Position numbers and translations under genes: made by a program
Source of the DNA: Rhinopomastus cyanomelas
Taxonomy: Eukaryota; Chordata; Aves; Bucerotiformes; Rhinopomastidae
Assembly: GCA_013400115.1 (NCBI GenBank)
Contig: VXBP01005102.1
Location: 372,001-436,000, forward strand
Length of the DNA: 64,000 nucleotides
Reading direction: 5' to 3'
Shown here: piece after piece, positions 1 through 13,768 of the stretch
How positions within the stretch are numbered: the first letter of the stretch is position 1
Layout: each line of letters starts with the position of its first letter
Notes under the pieces: generated by a model
Databases searched by the model: none
What the model saw: only the letters and a program-made list of their open reading frames with translations
What the model was told of the DNA's origin: nothing

Positions 1-1470
1 TGCAATGAAAAAGCTGAGTTGTAGAAGTCAGCAAAATTCAGTACTCTCCAAAGACAAAAAGTACTAAAGGATACTTCTGTGGGGAGCTGTCCTGAAGAGC
101 CAGGGGGTAAGGTTTGGCTTTGCTTCTTCATGTACTTCCACATTGCTTGGGTCCAAGCCCTTTGTGGTTGGCTTAGAGTCTTCCCCAAAAAACCCAACCC
201 TGACAACATTAATTTTCTTCTTTTTCCTTATGAAAGAAAAAAATAGAATAAAAAGTCGGTGAACGAGGAGAAAAGTAGTAAGGGAATAAAAAAAATGCAG
301 CAGTCAGCTTCCCTTGGGCCACTCTCAACTACAGAGATCCCCATTGCCTCAAGCAAACTGTCCAGAGCTGAGAGAAGCTTGAGACTTCCTTTCCAGTTCC
401 AGAAGGGTTTCCTAGAATGTTATCTCAGAGCCTCACTGCCAAACGTCCCATGGGCTCACTTTCAGTAACACAGGCTGCTGTGTGTCAGTGCAGCAAGTGT
501 GGACTCTGCCAGCCCACTTCGCTCTGGTCTGTAAAGTCTCCCTGCTCAATGCAAGGGCTCTCAACCTAAAATGGCATTTGTTGTAGATTAAAGAAATCAT
601 CAAGGAAGAGAAAAAGGGCAAGAGAGCACGGTGTGTTTATCTCGAGTTTTTTAACATGAGAAATTATTCCAACCTCTCGTAAATTAGCAAACCCAGTTCT
701 TAGGCTAAAGGTGCTGGCTGGATTTCAAAGAAAATAGTAGAGAGACAGCTTAGCAAAAAGAACCAGTCATTACTGCATGTTTTAGGCCTATGTCCTACCA
801 GTTGTTCTAGGTGAGTAGCTCTGCTTCTAGTCCAAAATTTAAAAAAAAGGGGGGGGNCTGTTCACATTTGTTTCAGACCAAATAGTGAGCAAACCTCTGA
901 CCTCTGAGATGAAAAGTGGCTTTTCCCCTGCCATACTCTTTATCTTAGCTTCAGAAATATCCCTGAAATGAACATACAAGATAGTTTATATAAATTTACA
1001 CAAACTCCAGAAATAAAGCATCCAATTTAGAGGATGGTCTTCGAAGCACCTTTAATGCTAATAGTGACATATTAATCTTGAAGTCAGTCAGCCTGTCTTC
1101 CCCTTCCTACTTGAATCATCTTAGGTGCTTCAACTCAGCGTACGCCTCTCAGCTGAGGTAAGCCTGAGTGTAAATGATAGACATTGCGTATGCTGTTGTC
1201 TTGTAGGGAAAGAGTGTGTTTTCATATAAGCATTAAATTGATGTATCTAGAGGTCTGGTTTAATTGAGGTTATTTGGTACCATGGCTGACTGCACTAGGC
1301 CTTTTAGGGATGCCAAATACACATGGCTCCTTGTACTAATAGCAGCTCAAGGTTGTTGCTGGAGAACTTGCTGAGCTACGTGAATAGGAGACTATACACA
1401 CCTGCCTCCAATACTTCCATGCCATCATTAAATAAACTCAAGCACCATGTCAAGTGACGTGCATCAAGTG
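1..1470. other. Non-coding, no gene seen
   Basis: Ordinary AT-moderate intronic or intergenic DNA. Reading frames are short and resemble no protein I recognise. There is one ambiguous base at 857, directly after a run of A then G, which marks an uncertain homopolymer in the assembly. No repeat family is recognised before the CR1 tail that follows. Confidence 0.6.
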
Positions 1471-1553
1471 GCATATGATCCTACTCTAGCAGGGTGGTTG
1501 GACTAGATACTCTTCAGAGGTGCTTTCCAACTCCTACCATTCTGTGATTCTGT
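1471..1553 (+). mobile_element. CR1 LINE, 3' terminal fragment
   Basis: A short 3' end of a CR1 non-LTR retrotransposon. Visible hallmarks are the stretch reading gatcctactctagcagg, then ggttggactaga, then a degenerate version of the 'aggtcccttccaac' block, and finally the tail attctgtgattctgt at the right edge. CR1 elements are 5'-truncated on insertion because reverse transcription starts at the 3' end, so a fragment of under 100 bases with the tail intact is typical. No coding sequence remains. Confidence 0.85.
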
Positions 1554-3039
1554 CTCCCAGTCCATTATCCTGCAGCTAAGATATAAGTTTTTAGCTCTTG
1601 GATTACATGAACACACAGACAAAACCAGCTGTCTGGATATTGAACAGGAGCAAGTGGTCAGACCAAAGTTGCACCTTAGATCTGAAAAGGCAAAGGCAAC
1701 CAAATCCATTTTGCTTTTCCTGCAAAATATCAAGGCACAATCAGGGTTTTGATATTTGCCCTGCAGGACGAGCCAGTGTGACTGCCAAATTCGTGGACTT
1801 GTTTAGGTTGCATAAGACCTTTACGAACGTACTGTCCAACCATTAACCTAACTAAGGCCCCACTGCCAGCCATGACCTTAACCATCAAAGTGCGAGCCAC
1901 ATCTCGCATCTCATTCTCATGCAGAGCAGAGGTTCTTGCAAGTTTTGGTTTTGCTGGGGTGTGAGGTAGTTTCTGTTACTTTGGTAAGGCCGTGGGATTG
2001 AAAGGCCATTGCACACCTCACAAGCTTCTATTCTAAGCGTGGTGTGCACTTCTGCCTTGCCTTTCCTAGTGTTTGCATTCATACAATCAGAGACACATAT
2101 AACAAAACTGGTGAGGAGAAAAGAACAAACCAGAAAACCAGCAGACAGAGACACCCCTCCTTCTCGCCACTCAAATGTACCACAGTTGATCTAGGGGAAC
2201 AAATGAGGAGAACTAAAAAATGATCCGTGACAGATGGCAGTTGCATCGTTGCCTCAGTACTGGAAGTTGCTTTGATTTTCCCCATGAGCAGGTAGAGAAA
2301 AAACGGCACCAAACACGTTTCAACTAAAACATATTTACATTTTAGATACTGAGGGCTTACGAGCTGCACTCTATGCCACAGACCTTGGAGAGTAAGCAGT
2401 TTTTTCATGCAGAAGTCAAAATACCAGTTAAAAAGAGTAAATAAATGCATCAAACTATTTTCATCAGGGCTGCTTTGAACTTCGTGCTGTGTTTAGGAAC
2501 GCAGAGTGCTTTTCAGCACCAGACTTCTTCGCCTGCACCTTTTGAATTAATTTTTAATGTCTGAGCAAGATGAGTGAGTATTACTCTCGCTTCATATTTG
2601 AGGAAGTGTAGGACTGGCACAACTTGCTGCAAGCCTTCTGTTTGCACTAGTCAGACTGACCTTTTTTGAAATCTTAAGTGGAGCACAAGTGAATTGGATA
2701 CAAAGGCTATCTATTATTGGTTGCCAAGATCGCTATTTTGTTAGTCAAATTCACAACACATAACCTATCGTAGAGCTGTGCAAACAGGATGAATGCTGTA
2801 GATACTCTCTAAAGAGGGTCCTGAGAAGACTTTGCTTGCCAAAAGCACCAGTGCTGGCATTTTGCTCAGTAATGTCCTTGTCTTGTTCCAACCATTTATG
2901 GATTTAAAAAAGGAGAAGAAGGAATTGTAATGTAAGAAAGAAATTTAAAATATATATATTAAAAATGTATAATGGGTAATGCTTAGGCACAAAGCAGAGG
3001 ATGCCTCTTGGTTCCAAGAAAACTTGTAGTGAGAGGGTG

Positions 3040-3060
3040 CCATATGTTTGAAACATATGG
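3040..3060. repeat. Perfect 21-base palindrome
   Basis: Two 10-base arms (ccatatgttt and aaacatatgg) are exact reverse complements separated by one G. The pairing stops immediately outside the arms. It contains two CATATG E-box-type hexamers. No function is implied by the sequence alone. Confidence 0.9.
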
Positions 3061-4042
3061 GCTGCTGAAATAAAATGCTTCCGGAGGGAGGGTGCTCCGA
3101 GGCATCGCACCTTGCGTGGCAGCATTTGATACCAACGTGTAAAAAACCCCGTGGCGGTGGCGCAGCACTACCTGCTCCACAGCAATGTTAATGGGGCAAG
3201 TGGAGGGCTAATGGACTGGTGACTAAGCACGTTTTAGACATACGCTTAACTAAAGGAAATATTATCGTGCTGCAGTCACCCAGCAGGTCAGACATTTCAC
3301 AGTTTAAAGACTTGAGAAGCATACCTGAGGGTTATTGAGCTATAACCTTTCAGATCTCCCAAGAATGAGCATTCAGCAATATACCCTCAGCCTGTGAAAT
3401 CACACGGGCTTGCTCACCCTCCGGTTTTTGTTACAATCACCTGCTGGGTCTTGTCTTAAATTGGACTGTGAGCTCTTCCCAGCTTTCTTTTGTATTTGCA
3501 CAGAGACTAGCACAATGGGGCCCTGATACTGAATGAGGCTTTTGGATCCTACCATAATACCCACATATGAGTAATGAATAGCTCATAATAATAATAAGGA
3601 TGTCTGCTTTGTGTGTGAGCTTCCTTGTCTTTTTTTTTCCTCCTGTTCTCATTTATGTGAGTTACCTCACCTCAGTGGCTTCAGCCCATGATTTCTTTTC
3701 TTATTTTGCTTTTGTAAATTGGGGTGTCTCCAGTGGGGCAAGAAGACTTGCACTGATGTGCTGAAGTAGACCACAGGGCCCTTAGAGGAAGAAAAGGGCA
3801 AGTGGCAGATAGCATAGACATTCAGTCAGGTCAAGTAACAGCACTGTACCTTGGGTCTCAAGCTCCATCCCAGCTGCCTTTACAGGTGTTTAGGTAGCCT
3901 CTCTCTTGTGGTTTACTCTGTTTCTTCTGATCTTTGCTAGTCTGCTTCTTGCTTCACGGTTCCAAAAGGAGTATGCCAAGAGAAGCTGTGTGCAGAAGAC
4001 CACGCTATAACTGAGAGTGGCTTCTCTAAGGGGAAATTGCCT

Positions 4043-4087
4043 CTACTCAAAGGAGTAGACAGATCACCCTTCTCCCAAAGGGAGAAG
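4043..4087. repeat. Two adjacent short hairpins
   Basis: The first hairpin (4043-4058) has arms ctactc and gagtag around a four-base loop aaag. The second (4069-4087) has arms cttctccc and gggagaag around a three-base loop aaa. They are ten bases apart. Both have a pyrimidine-rich left arm, a purine-rich right arm and an A-rich loop. Confidence 0.85.
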
Positions 4088-7000
4088 ACTGCCAAAGCAC
4101 AAAAAGCAGCCTATCTAGAAGGAAAAACAATTTTCTTCCAAAATTGTCACAATTAAAATGTTGAGAGGAAGAACAGGGTACAATTAGTTACCTGTGTGAG
4201 TTTCCATGGTCTAGTACTGATTACAGCTCTGTTTTAGTTATTTCCAATGGTTGACTATTCCAGCATTTTCTTAAATATTTAACACTTCAAATTTGAAGGA
4301 GACTAACTTCTATTGTAAGTGATTGTGGTGTTTGGGGATTTTAATTTTATTTTTTTTTTAACATTAAGGTGTACACTTGACCTGGGTAGCTGCACACACT
4401 TTCCTTTTGAGTTACCAAATTATTTTGCACTGGTGTGTTGCCTGTTTTCTTTCCTCCTCTTGTTTGTGCAATGGTGACCCACTGCTACCGAGTAGGTACG
4501 AATAGTGAAGAGTAATACTTTGCTTATTCCCAAGTCAGGTGAAAATGAGGCTACAGCCCAGTCCTTACTGGAAAGGCCAGTTCTGTAAGAACTTCCTGCA
4601 GTTTTTGTCTCTTCTTGCATCCTTTTCAAGTTACTTCCCTGCTACCATACTGTTGCTTTTGGGCCACAGAGTAACCCAGTGTTCCCTTAGTTAACTATTT
4701 GACATTGAAGGAGAGAGAGTGCTGGCAAAAAGAATCTCTGTCCCTCATAGACACACATGACATCTGCAGATCAGAATGTGATCTCAGGGAAGCAGCATGG
4801 ACTGTATGTTTGGAGATGCACGCCCCTGAGCGTGTGTCTGGTTTTAAAGGTGAGATTATGCTTTGAGAAGGCTGCAGTTTTGCAGAACCAAAAGCTGTGC
4901 AGCGCACTGCTGTCTCCTGTTTTCAGATGTGCGTGTGCTCTGTTGACTGCCTTGGTTTATATTCTGAAGTCACCCATGAGTTAGTCTGCCTGTCTGTCTG
5001 AAGGGGATGCAGTGTAAGGATGGGTCTTTCCCAGTATAATTTTTGCAGGAAAGAGACTCAGAGGGATGTAGAAAGCAAAGAGATAACCCCCAGGAAAGTC
5101 AAACTATCTATTTATTTAGTTATGTGTTTTGGGTTGCATTTTGCATTAATCGCTGCCACACACAGGAGCCCTGTAATTTATTATTGGTGATAAGTGTGGA
5201 CAGTAGCTATTATTTTTGCTCCCCGTTCTAAAACGTGGCAAGCAGGGACACTTAGATTTATGGAACATGCATTATTCAAATCTCAGGGTCCGATGGCTCA
5301 GCATGAACAATCCCAGCTACTTCCAGAACCTTTCAGTCTTTATTCCTGCTTGTTTTTCCCTTCCCTTACTGTTCCTTTTTCTGCCATTTTGTTAGACTGG
5401 GTTAGGACAAGGAGAATTTACTTAGGGGAGCTACAGCAAAACTAATGGTTCCACACCAGTGACAGGACAGGTCACACAGGAACTTCACAGGCTAATGCAG
5501 AGGGACCTGATTAATGCTCATTATACAGAACCTGTGGAACAGGCAGGGTCTGTGAGAAAATGCTGATGTGGCAAAGTAACACCTGGGTGACTAGTTTCCT
5601 GGGTCAGTCACCCTTTAGCTTTTCATGGCTGACTTCCCCTGGAGATGTAGGGCTACGGTGAAGGCTGCATGTCTGCCTAGCTCAAGGTGATAAAATAATT
5701 TCACCTCTTACCATGAGGAGTGAACCACCCCTATATACACCCGACATCAGTCTTAGATTTGCTTTCATCATGTTAATAGGTAGACTTCATGCCAAGGATC
5801 TAGACACCTCCACTTTCTTCTTCGGGTATAAGCTCAAGGGTACAAATTGCAGGAGCTTAGGGTGTTCCCCTGGCAGGTGTTCCTTCTAGACAGTGGCTAG
5901 AGGGATGTTGGCTAGTTTCTCTCTGCCGCATTTTGTGACTACTGCTTAATAAATGGCAAAGAATTCCCGAAGGACGACAGAAGAGCTGGTTTCTAGGAAA
6001 CACCTACCCATGTGCAGTTAGAAGCAAAATGAAAGAAAAGATGTCTGCTACAGAGCTGTGGGGAAGCTAGTAAATTCTGAGGAGCCTTCAGAACAGGTGC
6101 TAACATCTAGTGATGGCAGCAAAAGTGAAAATGAATTCTTTATCACTAAGAATAATGTACTGGGTCCTAGGCAGGACCACAGCACAGTCACTCAAGCGGC
6201 AAGTCTCAAAGCAGAACAAAAATGTCAGCAAAATGCAATTAGCAGTGACTTTATCCAATGACTTGATATCACCTGGGGCAATCCAAGTAACACCTAGTCT
6301 ACACACCCTCTGCTGAAGTGTTCCAAGCCTCCACGTGAACACCCCAGATGGCACAGATGTATGTTTGTAACTTAATGCCCTCCCTTTAGAGCAGGAAGGT
6401 TACACTGTGCTGGTGTAACCTCCCTTTATATCAAGATAGGTATATCTGCTCTGGGCTTGTAGGATGAGAGGACTACATTTTCACACACGTCACCTTAGTA
6501 TGAAATTACATACCAACTCCTAAAAGTGCTGGGTCAAATAAGTTGTCAGAAACCTGCAAACATAGGAGACAGCTGAAAACTAGAGCCTAAGGTTTTATTT
6601 CCCCTGCATTAGTTCGCATAGATTTTATCTGGTCTCTTGTTAAATTGTACAGTAGGGAGCCAGGGGGTTTGACTTATATGCATGAAAATATAATATATGG
6701 ATAAGAATATGCTCCCTTACTCAGTGTGATTGTATTTGCTCATCCTGTTTGCGTATCTATCAATGAGTGCTGATATTCTTGTTATTCCCATAGCAAATCA
6801 CAGCAGAAGAAAACTTTCTCTTTTCTTTTGCCTTTTGGGACTGCTAGGAGATCTTCCTGGGGCTAAATATCTTTTAAAGAAATAAGTGAGGCAGAATTGT
6901 GGTGGAAAAATATAAATACACAACAGAGTAAATGGCAATTGTGAATCAAAATGTGTTGGGAAAAATCAATGCGATGCCATAAATTCTCTCTCTGTGGGGA

Positions 7001-10000
7001 AAAAATGTGGTAACAGACAAGCAGTCTGCACAGATTTGTTTGGGCTCTATCAAAATACCAGTTGTGGTAGAGCCTTTAGTGAGACGAATTTCAGCCCTTG
7101 AAGATGTAAGCATGACAAGGGTTTGTCAGCCTCTGAAACACCACAGCGAGGAGGCACTCAAAGCTGTGCTTTTGATACTTCAGGAAGGAACCAAAATCTA
7201 CACTAATTCAGAACTGGACCAAAGTTAGAAGTCCCGATGAGAGTACTGTGGAACTTTGATACATCATCTGGAACAGAACTCTGTGGCTTGTGCTTTCCTA
7301 TAATAGGATTACTCTGAATTACCCAAACTGAAATGGAACACACATAGCAGCAGCACACGGACTGGAGAAACAGTTTATCAGGCTCAAGCAAATGTTGTTT
7401 GTGGCAGCTAATTTCTGGAATGCAAAAGGATTCAAGAGTAAGGAGTAGTGGCTCCCATTTTAGACACTATGGATGTTAGTTCTGAAAGAGCATCTTGTAT
7501 CTCACTGATGTTTTTTGGAGGTTTTTTTCCTTCCTCTAGAAAAAGCCAAAGAAACCAAACCGCTTTGATTGTGTTTACAACTGAGTCAGAAACAGAGTGG
7601 AAGGTTGGAAAGGCAGGAACAAACAGATTATGAGAAAATAATTTTGAGGACAATTTCTGAGGAAACTGTGATACAGTCCAAAATTGTAATGACATCGACA
7701 CAAAGTGCAACACACTTTGGTTTCCACACAACAGCATTTCCATAGAGCTTTTCCAGCTAGTGGTGCTTATTGTGGGTAACTCAAATAGACCAAGCCTGTT
7801 GTTTTCCCAGGGAATCACTTGTGACATGACACAAAACTTCAAGTAAGTAGATTATTAAAAACTCGGGTGATAGTTTTAAGAGTCTACAGGGGAAAGTAAG
7901 TACATTGGAATCCTTTGTTTATTATTCATAGTGTTAGGATAACGCCTAGAGGTGAAATACAGTTCCTGTCCCAGCCTTTGCGTGTTCTAAACAGCAAAGG
8001 CTTCGACGTGTGTTAACAGGCTGCTATCGAGTATCAGCAAAGTATTTTCTCTGTGAATAATGGTGAGAACATGAAGCACTGTGGATATAAAAGAGGTGGC
8101 AAGGAGACCAGGCTAGACAGAACACACACAATCTTTAAATGGTGTTAAAACCTGGAACCAAGCCTTGCAGATTGTGTTTTGTATGAAAAAATGTGGAGAA
8201 AGGCAAGATGACCAAGGGAAATCATACACTAAGTGTATCAGCAATGCCAATATCATGTGCCAGAGGTTTTTTTGGCAAGAGTATGAAGGAGAGATTAATG
8301 GAGCTATCAGGAAATGAGAATAATAATTAGCAATGTGTGTAAAGACAATTAATGCATCATTTATAATGTAGTGCTTCTCTGAAAAGTGTCTGAAAAATGT
8401 GTGTGTTGGTATGTCCTGGTTGGTGTCCGTGAGGGTTGTGTTTGGTTCTTCCTGATTCAGGCAGTAGGGTGTGGGGAAACGATGTGCTGTTTCTAGGAGT
8501 AGCCAGAAGACACAGAGCTGTGCATGTGGCTACATCGTGCTTCCTTCAAAGCAGAGCCTGGATTTTTAGCAATGTAGTAGTTAAATCCAGCATCTCACAA
8601 ACTCAGCTGAGATACTCCCCAGATCAGTTCATCCTCCAGTTAGGACTTTGACTTTTAACAATTTCCCTTTCTCTGTTTGTGTCTGATATTTACATGGTCA
8701 CCTTTTCTCTACTTTTTCCATCTATGAATGATTTTGCTAGAGGATGGTTTCTTTTTTTTTTTTCTTTCCTGCATCCCTCTTTGTCACTTTAAAGATTTTG
8801 CTAATCTAAGAGTCCCTGTTTTCTGACTGGGTCCTTCGTACTGAACATGTTCTGGTAGAGTCCACCAGGCAACATGCAAAGGATCTGGAGCCCTACTCTG
8901 GGTTCTCTCTCTCTACTAATAGCTATGATTTGTTTAATCTAACACTGCCTTGGCTTCTCTGCTTGTCAAATGAGCATAATACTAACATCTAAGCTTACGT
9001 AGAGCAGGAGTTGGCATCGTGGGAGTCTTAAAGACGTGATGCTGGCAGATGTGGGAGAAAGGGCGTGTTGGACACTGAAGTCAAGAATGCTTATTATATT
9101 AAGTTTTTCAGTATCTCTGTAGGGATTCCTTATTTTCACCCTAAATTGTGGTTAGTAGAGCTCCTATATAGCACACTTAGATTTTTGCAAGCGCTGATGC
9201 CAAGCATCCATTACATAGCCCTTCCCATGCTGACAATTTTTTAGAAGTTGTCAGGCAGAAGGAACAAGAGGAGCAGTCTTATTTAATTATCTGCCAGTCC
9301 TCAGTTTTATTTAGGGTGCTTGCTGTTTAGACAGTTGTAGCACAGTTGAAAAATGTCACTTGGCTTTTCTAGAAAGAAGGAGAGAGGATCAGATGCCTTT
9401 GTAGTCTTCATCATTTCAATGCATGTAATAAAAGCATCTTAATGAGCAGAGGCATGATTTCCATATTGCACCCCACTGGGTTCCTCCTCGTCTGCATTTT
9501 GCCACTTACATTTTTCAGGCTGAGGTTTTCACAGAAGGCCAGTCATCCTTTTGGGTTTTAGATACATTGGTTCCATTTCAGGGTTCTGATGTTGCTGTTA
9601 AAAAGCGTGACACTGACACACATTTTTGCTTCTGCAAGAAGGTGGGTTGGTTCCATCATTTGATCTTCACAGTCATAGCATGACTATGACTTCTTACAAA
9701 ACAGAGCAGGACTTAGAAGAAAGACAGAGTAGGGTCTCTAACATACCTGAGTGAGTCAAACATGAAAAAAATGATAGATATTGCTCCACAATTTTTACCT
9801 AAATAGTTGTGTTTCCTTCCAAACTGCTAAAATTCAATCAGCTCCCAAGAGAAATTTTGAGATGAGAGGTAAGAACTACATAAGGTAGATCTCAACAAAT
9901 GGCACCTTCTCTTTCCACTTACTGAAGGCAATACCATAACTGTTTTTCAAGGCTTTGTCAGCAATCAGCACTTGGACTACCACCCCTGGCTAGAGCCAAG

Positions 10001-13000
10001 CCTTAGCAAGGAGGTGGCTGTGCCACTGGAAACTAAATTCCCACAATATTGCTGTCTTCAATTATTGGCAGCTGTCTTCATCTCTACTTGGACTCATTCA
10101 CCGCTCTCAAGGAAGATGTTTTCCCTTTCCTCCATTGTCATGGGCAGAACAGTTCAGCTTGAGGAATTAACTTTATTACTAGCCAACACAGACTTTTAAT
10201 AACTGGTGTGTGGATGGAGAAACTGCTACCAAAGCCCCAGCAGTGATGCCTGCGTGCTCATTGTGGGGGGAAAGGTGAGCTGTGTTCCTTAAAAGGGGAA
10301 AGGGCTAGCGCATGCTAAACCAGATACGGCTACTAGTTGTGTTTGGATGCAAAATATTCCAGACACGCTGAGTAACGTGGAGCAGCTGTAGCCACTGTGT
10401 TGTTTTGAATTAATGTGACTGTGTTTGAGCTGTGAAAGTCTAAATCCAGAGCATCTCCTTCAGCCATTTTACTTGGTGGTTTTGACCAGTGTCCTTACCT
10501 TTTGAATGGCTCCTTCTTTTGTGTTATCAAGAGTAGTATGGAATAATTAGAAACTTATCGTAGCTCTGTAAAATCTAGGCTGAACACTTAGGGCAATGGG
10601 TGTGTCCTGTGGTAGCCCAGGGTCAAAGACATGGCATGACAAGGTTCCTTCAGCTCTCCCCCTGGGATTTGTTGGAGGGAGTCTGCACACTTCTGCTTTG
10701 CAAGCCTGTTTAGAAGAGGTTGAAAGTCAAGAAAGTTGGTGTCTCTGACATTGGATAGGAAGATCTCCCCTTGAACATGTCCCAAGACCTGCCTGAATAA
10801 CGAGGCCTGTCATGGGTAGACAGATAACGACCAAGTGCCTGATAATGGCAGCAATAACATTTTATCATTGGTAGGAATATTCCACAAGTGGCCTGATAAC
10901 ATAGCCCAGGATCACACATGACTTATTCACCTGATGCTGGCATATCCCCTTCAAAATAATTTCTGTGGGTAACACAATGTAAGACTAGCAAAGTGTTTTG
11001 GCCTGGCCAGCAGAGCATGGGCTGTGTCTGGGTTCCCTTTACCACAAGGAGAAGGTACAACCAGCAGCTTCTCTGGGACTCATTTTAGTGCCAGCTGGAT
11101 GTTGAAGAGAGCTGAGAAAAGAAGATGTCATGGTACCGTGTAACAGAGAGCTTTAGAGCTCACTTTAGAGGTCACTCTGCAATGAAGAATTACTTTTATT
11201 TGTTTCGCCAGTGTTGTTTAGTAGAAAGGAACCTTTTCTGACAGTCTGCCCTTTTCACAGTCCGTTTGTGTTTGTCAGCCTAATTTGAGCTTTTTAAAAA
11301 AAGAACTTTGCACAAGCAGAAGTATCGCAGGGCAAGCTAGAGGAAACTGGAAAGGGGTGAGTGTCTGTCAGGCAAAGGTTGGTCGTGCTCATCACCCAAC
11401 GGAGCGCGCGTAGCTCGGTATGGTTTGGTATTTCTTCTTTCTTTGGTAAAGCCTAGGAACTAGGAGACCAGAGGGAGCAACATACGAGCTCTGAATTCTG
11501 CCAGGGTAGTTCTTGGGTCCTTTTCACTACAAGAGCAGCTGGTAGTGGAGATAAAGATGAAGATGCATCAACCAGGCTGTTACTCAGAAAGGGAGTAAGT
11601 CTAAGTTGCCTAAGAAGTCCTGTTGAGCCAGCTGCCTGGAAGAACAGAGACACCCCATCCAAAGTTGAAATAATCCCAGTTTTTTACCACATTATGCATG
11701 TATGGCCAATATACATTTAAGATATACTAGTGCTCTTCTTTCAACCGTACTCTCCCTGTTCTGTACAGTGTGTTCCTTTTAGGGACTGTTTCTCTGTACT
11801 TGCCCCTCAAAAGCAAATGTGGCCCTGAAACATGCATGAGCTGAAAGTGTATAGAGTTAACTTATTTTTTGCTCTTTTATCACTGTATCTCCTACTCTTA
11901 CAATGAAAAATGCTTCAGCAGTCTGCGCTGAATATTTTACCTGAACCCATCCCATCACAGCAGCTTGGTGTGAGAGCAGCTACGTTTTGGACATAAAACA
12001 CAAATCCTCATTTTTCTTCCATCCAAGCCCTCTTCTCTGAGTTGATCTTTATGACCATTGCAATCCAGCAATATTGTCGCTGAAGATCAGGCTGGGAATG
12101 TGCAGGGAAAGAATTTAACTGTCTCTATAACTTCCAGCTGACCATTACTGCTGTTGAAATACATTTTGACCTCTGGCCTGTTTGTTGCTGTTGCCATTCA
12201 GTCAGGGCTCAAAGGCGACAGAAAAAGAAGATTGTCCTCTGCCTTAATAAGTTGCCTCACTGTTTTTCGATGCAGAGATCCCTGGCACAATTTTATTGCT
12301 GGAATGAATTGCCTCCCAATAAGGATAATCCTCCTCATGCTGTTTCTTCACTTGGTTACCTTCCTGTTCTTTTCACTGGCAACATCAGCCTCCGCAATTC
12401 TGGTTTATTCTTGCCAGAAGACTCGTATTCATTTGCTGTGTTTATTGTAGCTGTGGTCCTAAACCCGCTATCTTCAGCAGCTTAAAACTTTCCGAGACAA
12501 TTGCTTCAGGGGCTTGAACTTTTTGCTCATGTTTGCAACCCAGAATTGAGTTCCAGAAGAAGAATCTGCTTGGCTGTGTTGGTAGTGAGGATTTTAGAGT
12601 CATGCCATTTTTTTTTTTTCTGGCTAAACACATAGAAAATAATTACTTTGTGCTAGATCAACTCCTGCCTACGCAAGGGAGAGGGAGTGCCAGAAGTTTG
12701 CTATCATGAAATTCCTACGGGAAAGCTGCATACAATGGAAAGGCATCTCTCACAGCTGTTCTTTAATAAAATGAGATGTTTAATCTGGCTTAATGGATCT
12801 CCTTGGCCCTTGAGGCTGGACCTTGGCTTTCACCAGGGTACCAGGCAGTAAAGGGTAAGAACTGCTTCCAAAAGAAATGATTGGGTTTTACCTTCAAAGC
12901 ATAGGCCTCTCAGATATGAAGTGGCTTTGGCACCCTCGACTCCTTTCTGTCCCGCTGCTACAGTTCTTTGTGCTCATGTAACCGTAGAGAAGATACTAGA

Positions 13001-13631
13001 GATGAGAAAAGTAGAACTGATTTCTGTGTGATTGGTTCTCCAGCTCTGCTCAGTCCAAATTTGTCCTTCATTTTCTGCAAAGACAAAAGGAATAGCATGT
13101 GATTCTTTTTTCCCTCCTCCAGTTTGTGAGGATTTCACATCCTTTCTTTTATTGTCTTCTTTTTTTTTTCCTTTTTCTCTTCTGAGAGAGACAGGAGAGA
13201 GGGATTTGGAAGGGAATTGGAGTTCTCGCAACATTCAGGTTCAAGCAAATTTGCAGAAGCCAAATAATTTTTCATATAAATCTTTTTCAGATTCACGGTG
13301 CAATAGCCAACATTTCTTACCTGCAGTCTCTAACTCAGACCTGAAGCACTGGGAAGAGCACTGTAACTTAAACTCTGTGCTAATTTAATTAGCAGCAAGA
13401 CTTTGTTTATACTAGTAGTAATTTTTTAACAAGAGGCTGACTAGAGAGGATGATCATGCATTTAGGAGAGAGGCTACTTGTGTAACCTCAAGAAGTGTTC
13501 GTATTCAAACACCTCTTGTGCACATCATCCTTTACCAGACCCTCGTCCCACTCTGCGGGGGACCTGAGATAAGGTTGCTTTGTGATCTGTGGAAGAATTA
13601 ATTTCTCAGCTCCTGCATGATTAACAACTCG

Positions 13632-13768
13632 GGTGGGAAGTTGCATTTAAAAGCCACCTGGATACGTTCCTGTGCGACTTGATCTAAGTGACCCTGCTGT
13701 GGCAGGGGGATTGGATGAGATGATCTTTCAAGGTCCCTTCCAATCCCTAGTGTTCTGTGATTCTGTAA
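13632..13768 (+). mobile_element. CR1 LINE, 3' fragment
   Basis: CR1 3' end in the plus orientation. It shows the final coding stretch (cacctggatacgttcctgtg, matching the conserved 'LDvFLC' end of this CR1 group), the non-coding block gctgtggcagggggattgga, the block aggtcccttccaatcc, and the tail ttctgtgattctgta. It is 5'-truncated and dead. Confidence 0.88.

Larger units (their letters stand above)
1554..13631. other. Non-coding DNA, no gene or clear repeat
   Basis: A 12-kb stretch with no supported gene. Frames on both strands reach at most about 136 codons (the longest on the minus strand at 7432-7842) and show no domain motif. It holds a perfect 21-base palindrome at 3040-3060, two adjacent short hairpins at 4043-4087, T-rich runs near 8750-8763 and 12609-12619, and a pyrimidine-to-purine switch at 13141-13215. 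It is probably LSAMP upstream or distal intron sequence. Confidence 0.6.

Noticed and set aside
10588..10930. Possible LTR or other transposon, judged by its short minus-strand frames and texture
   Set aside because: No terminal TG...CA pair, polyadenylation layout, primer-binding site or second copy could be found in the window.
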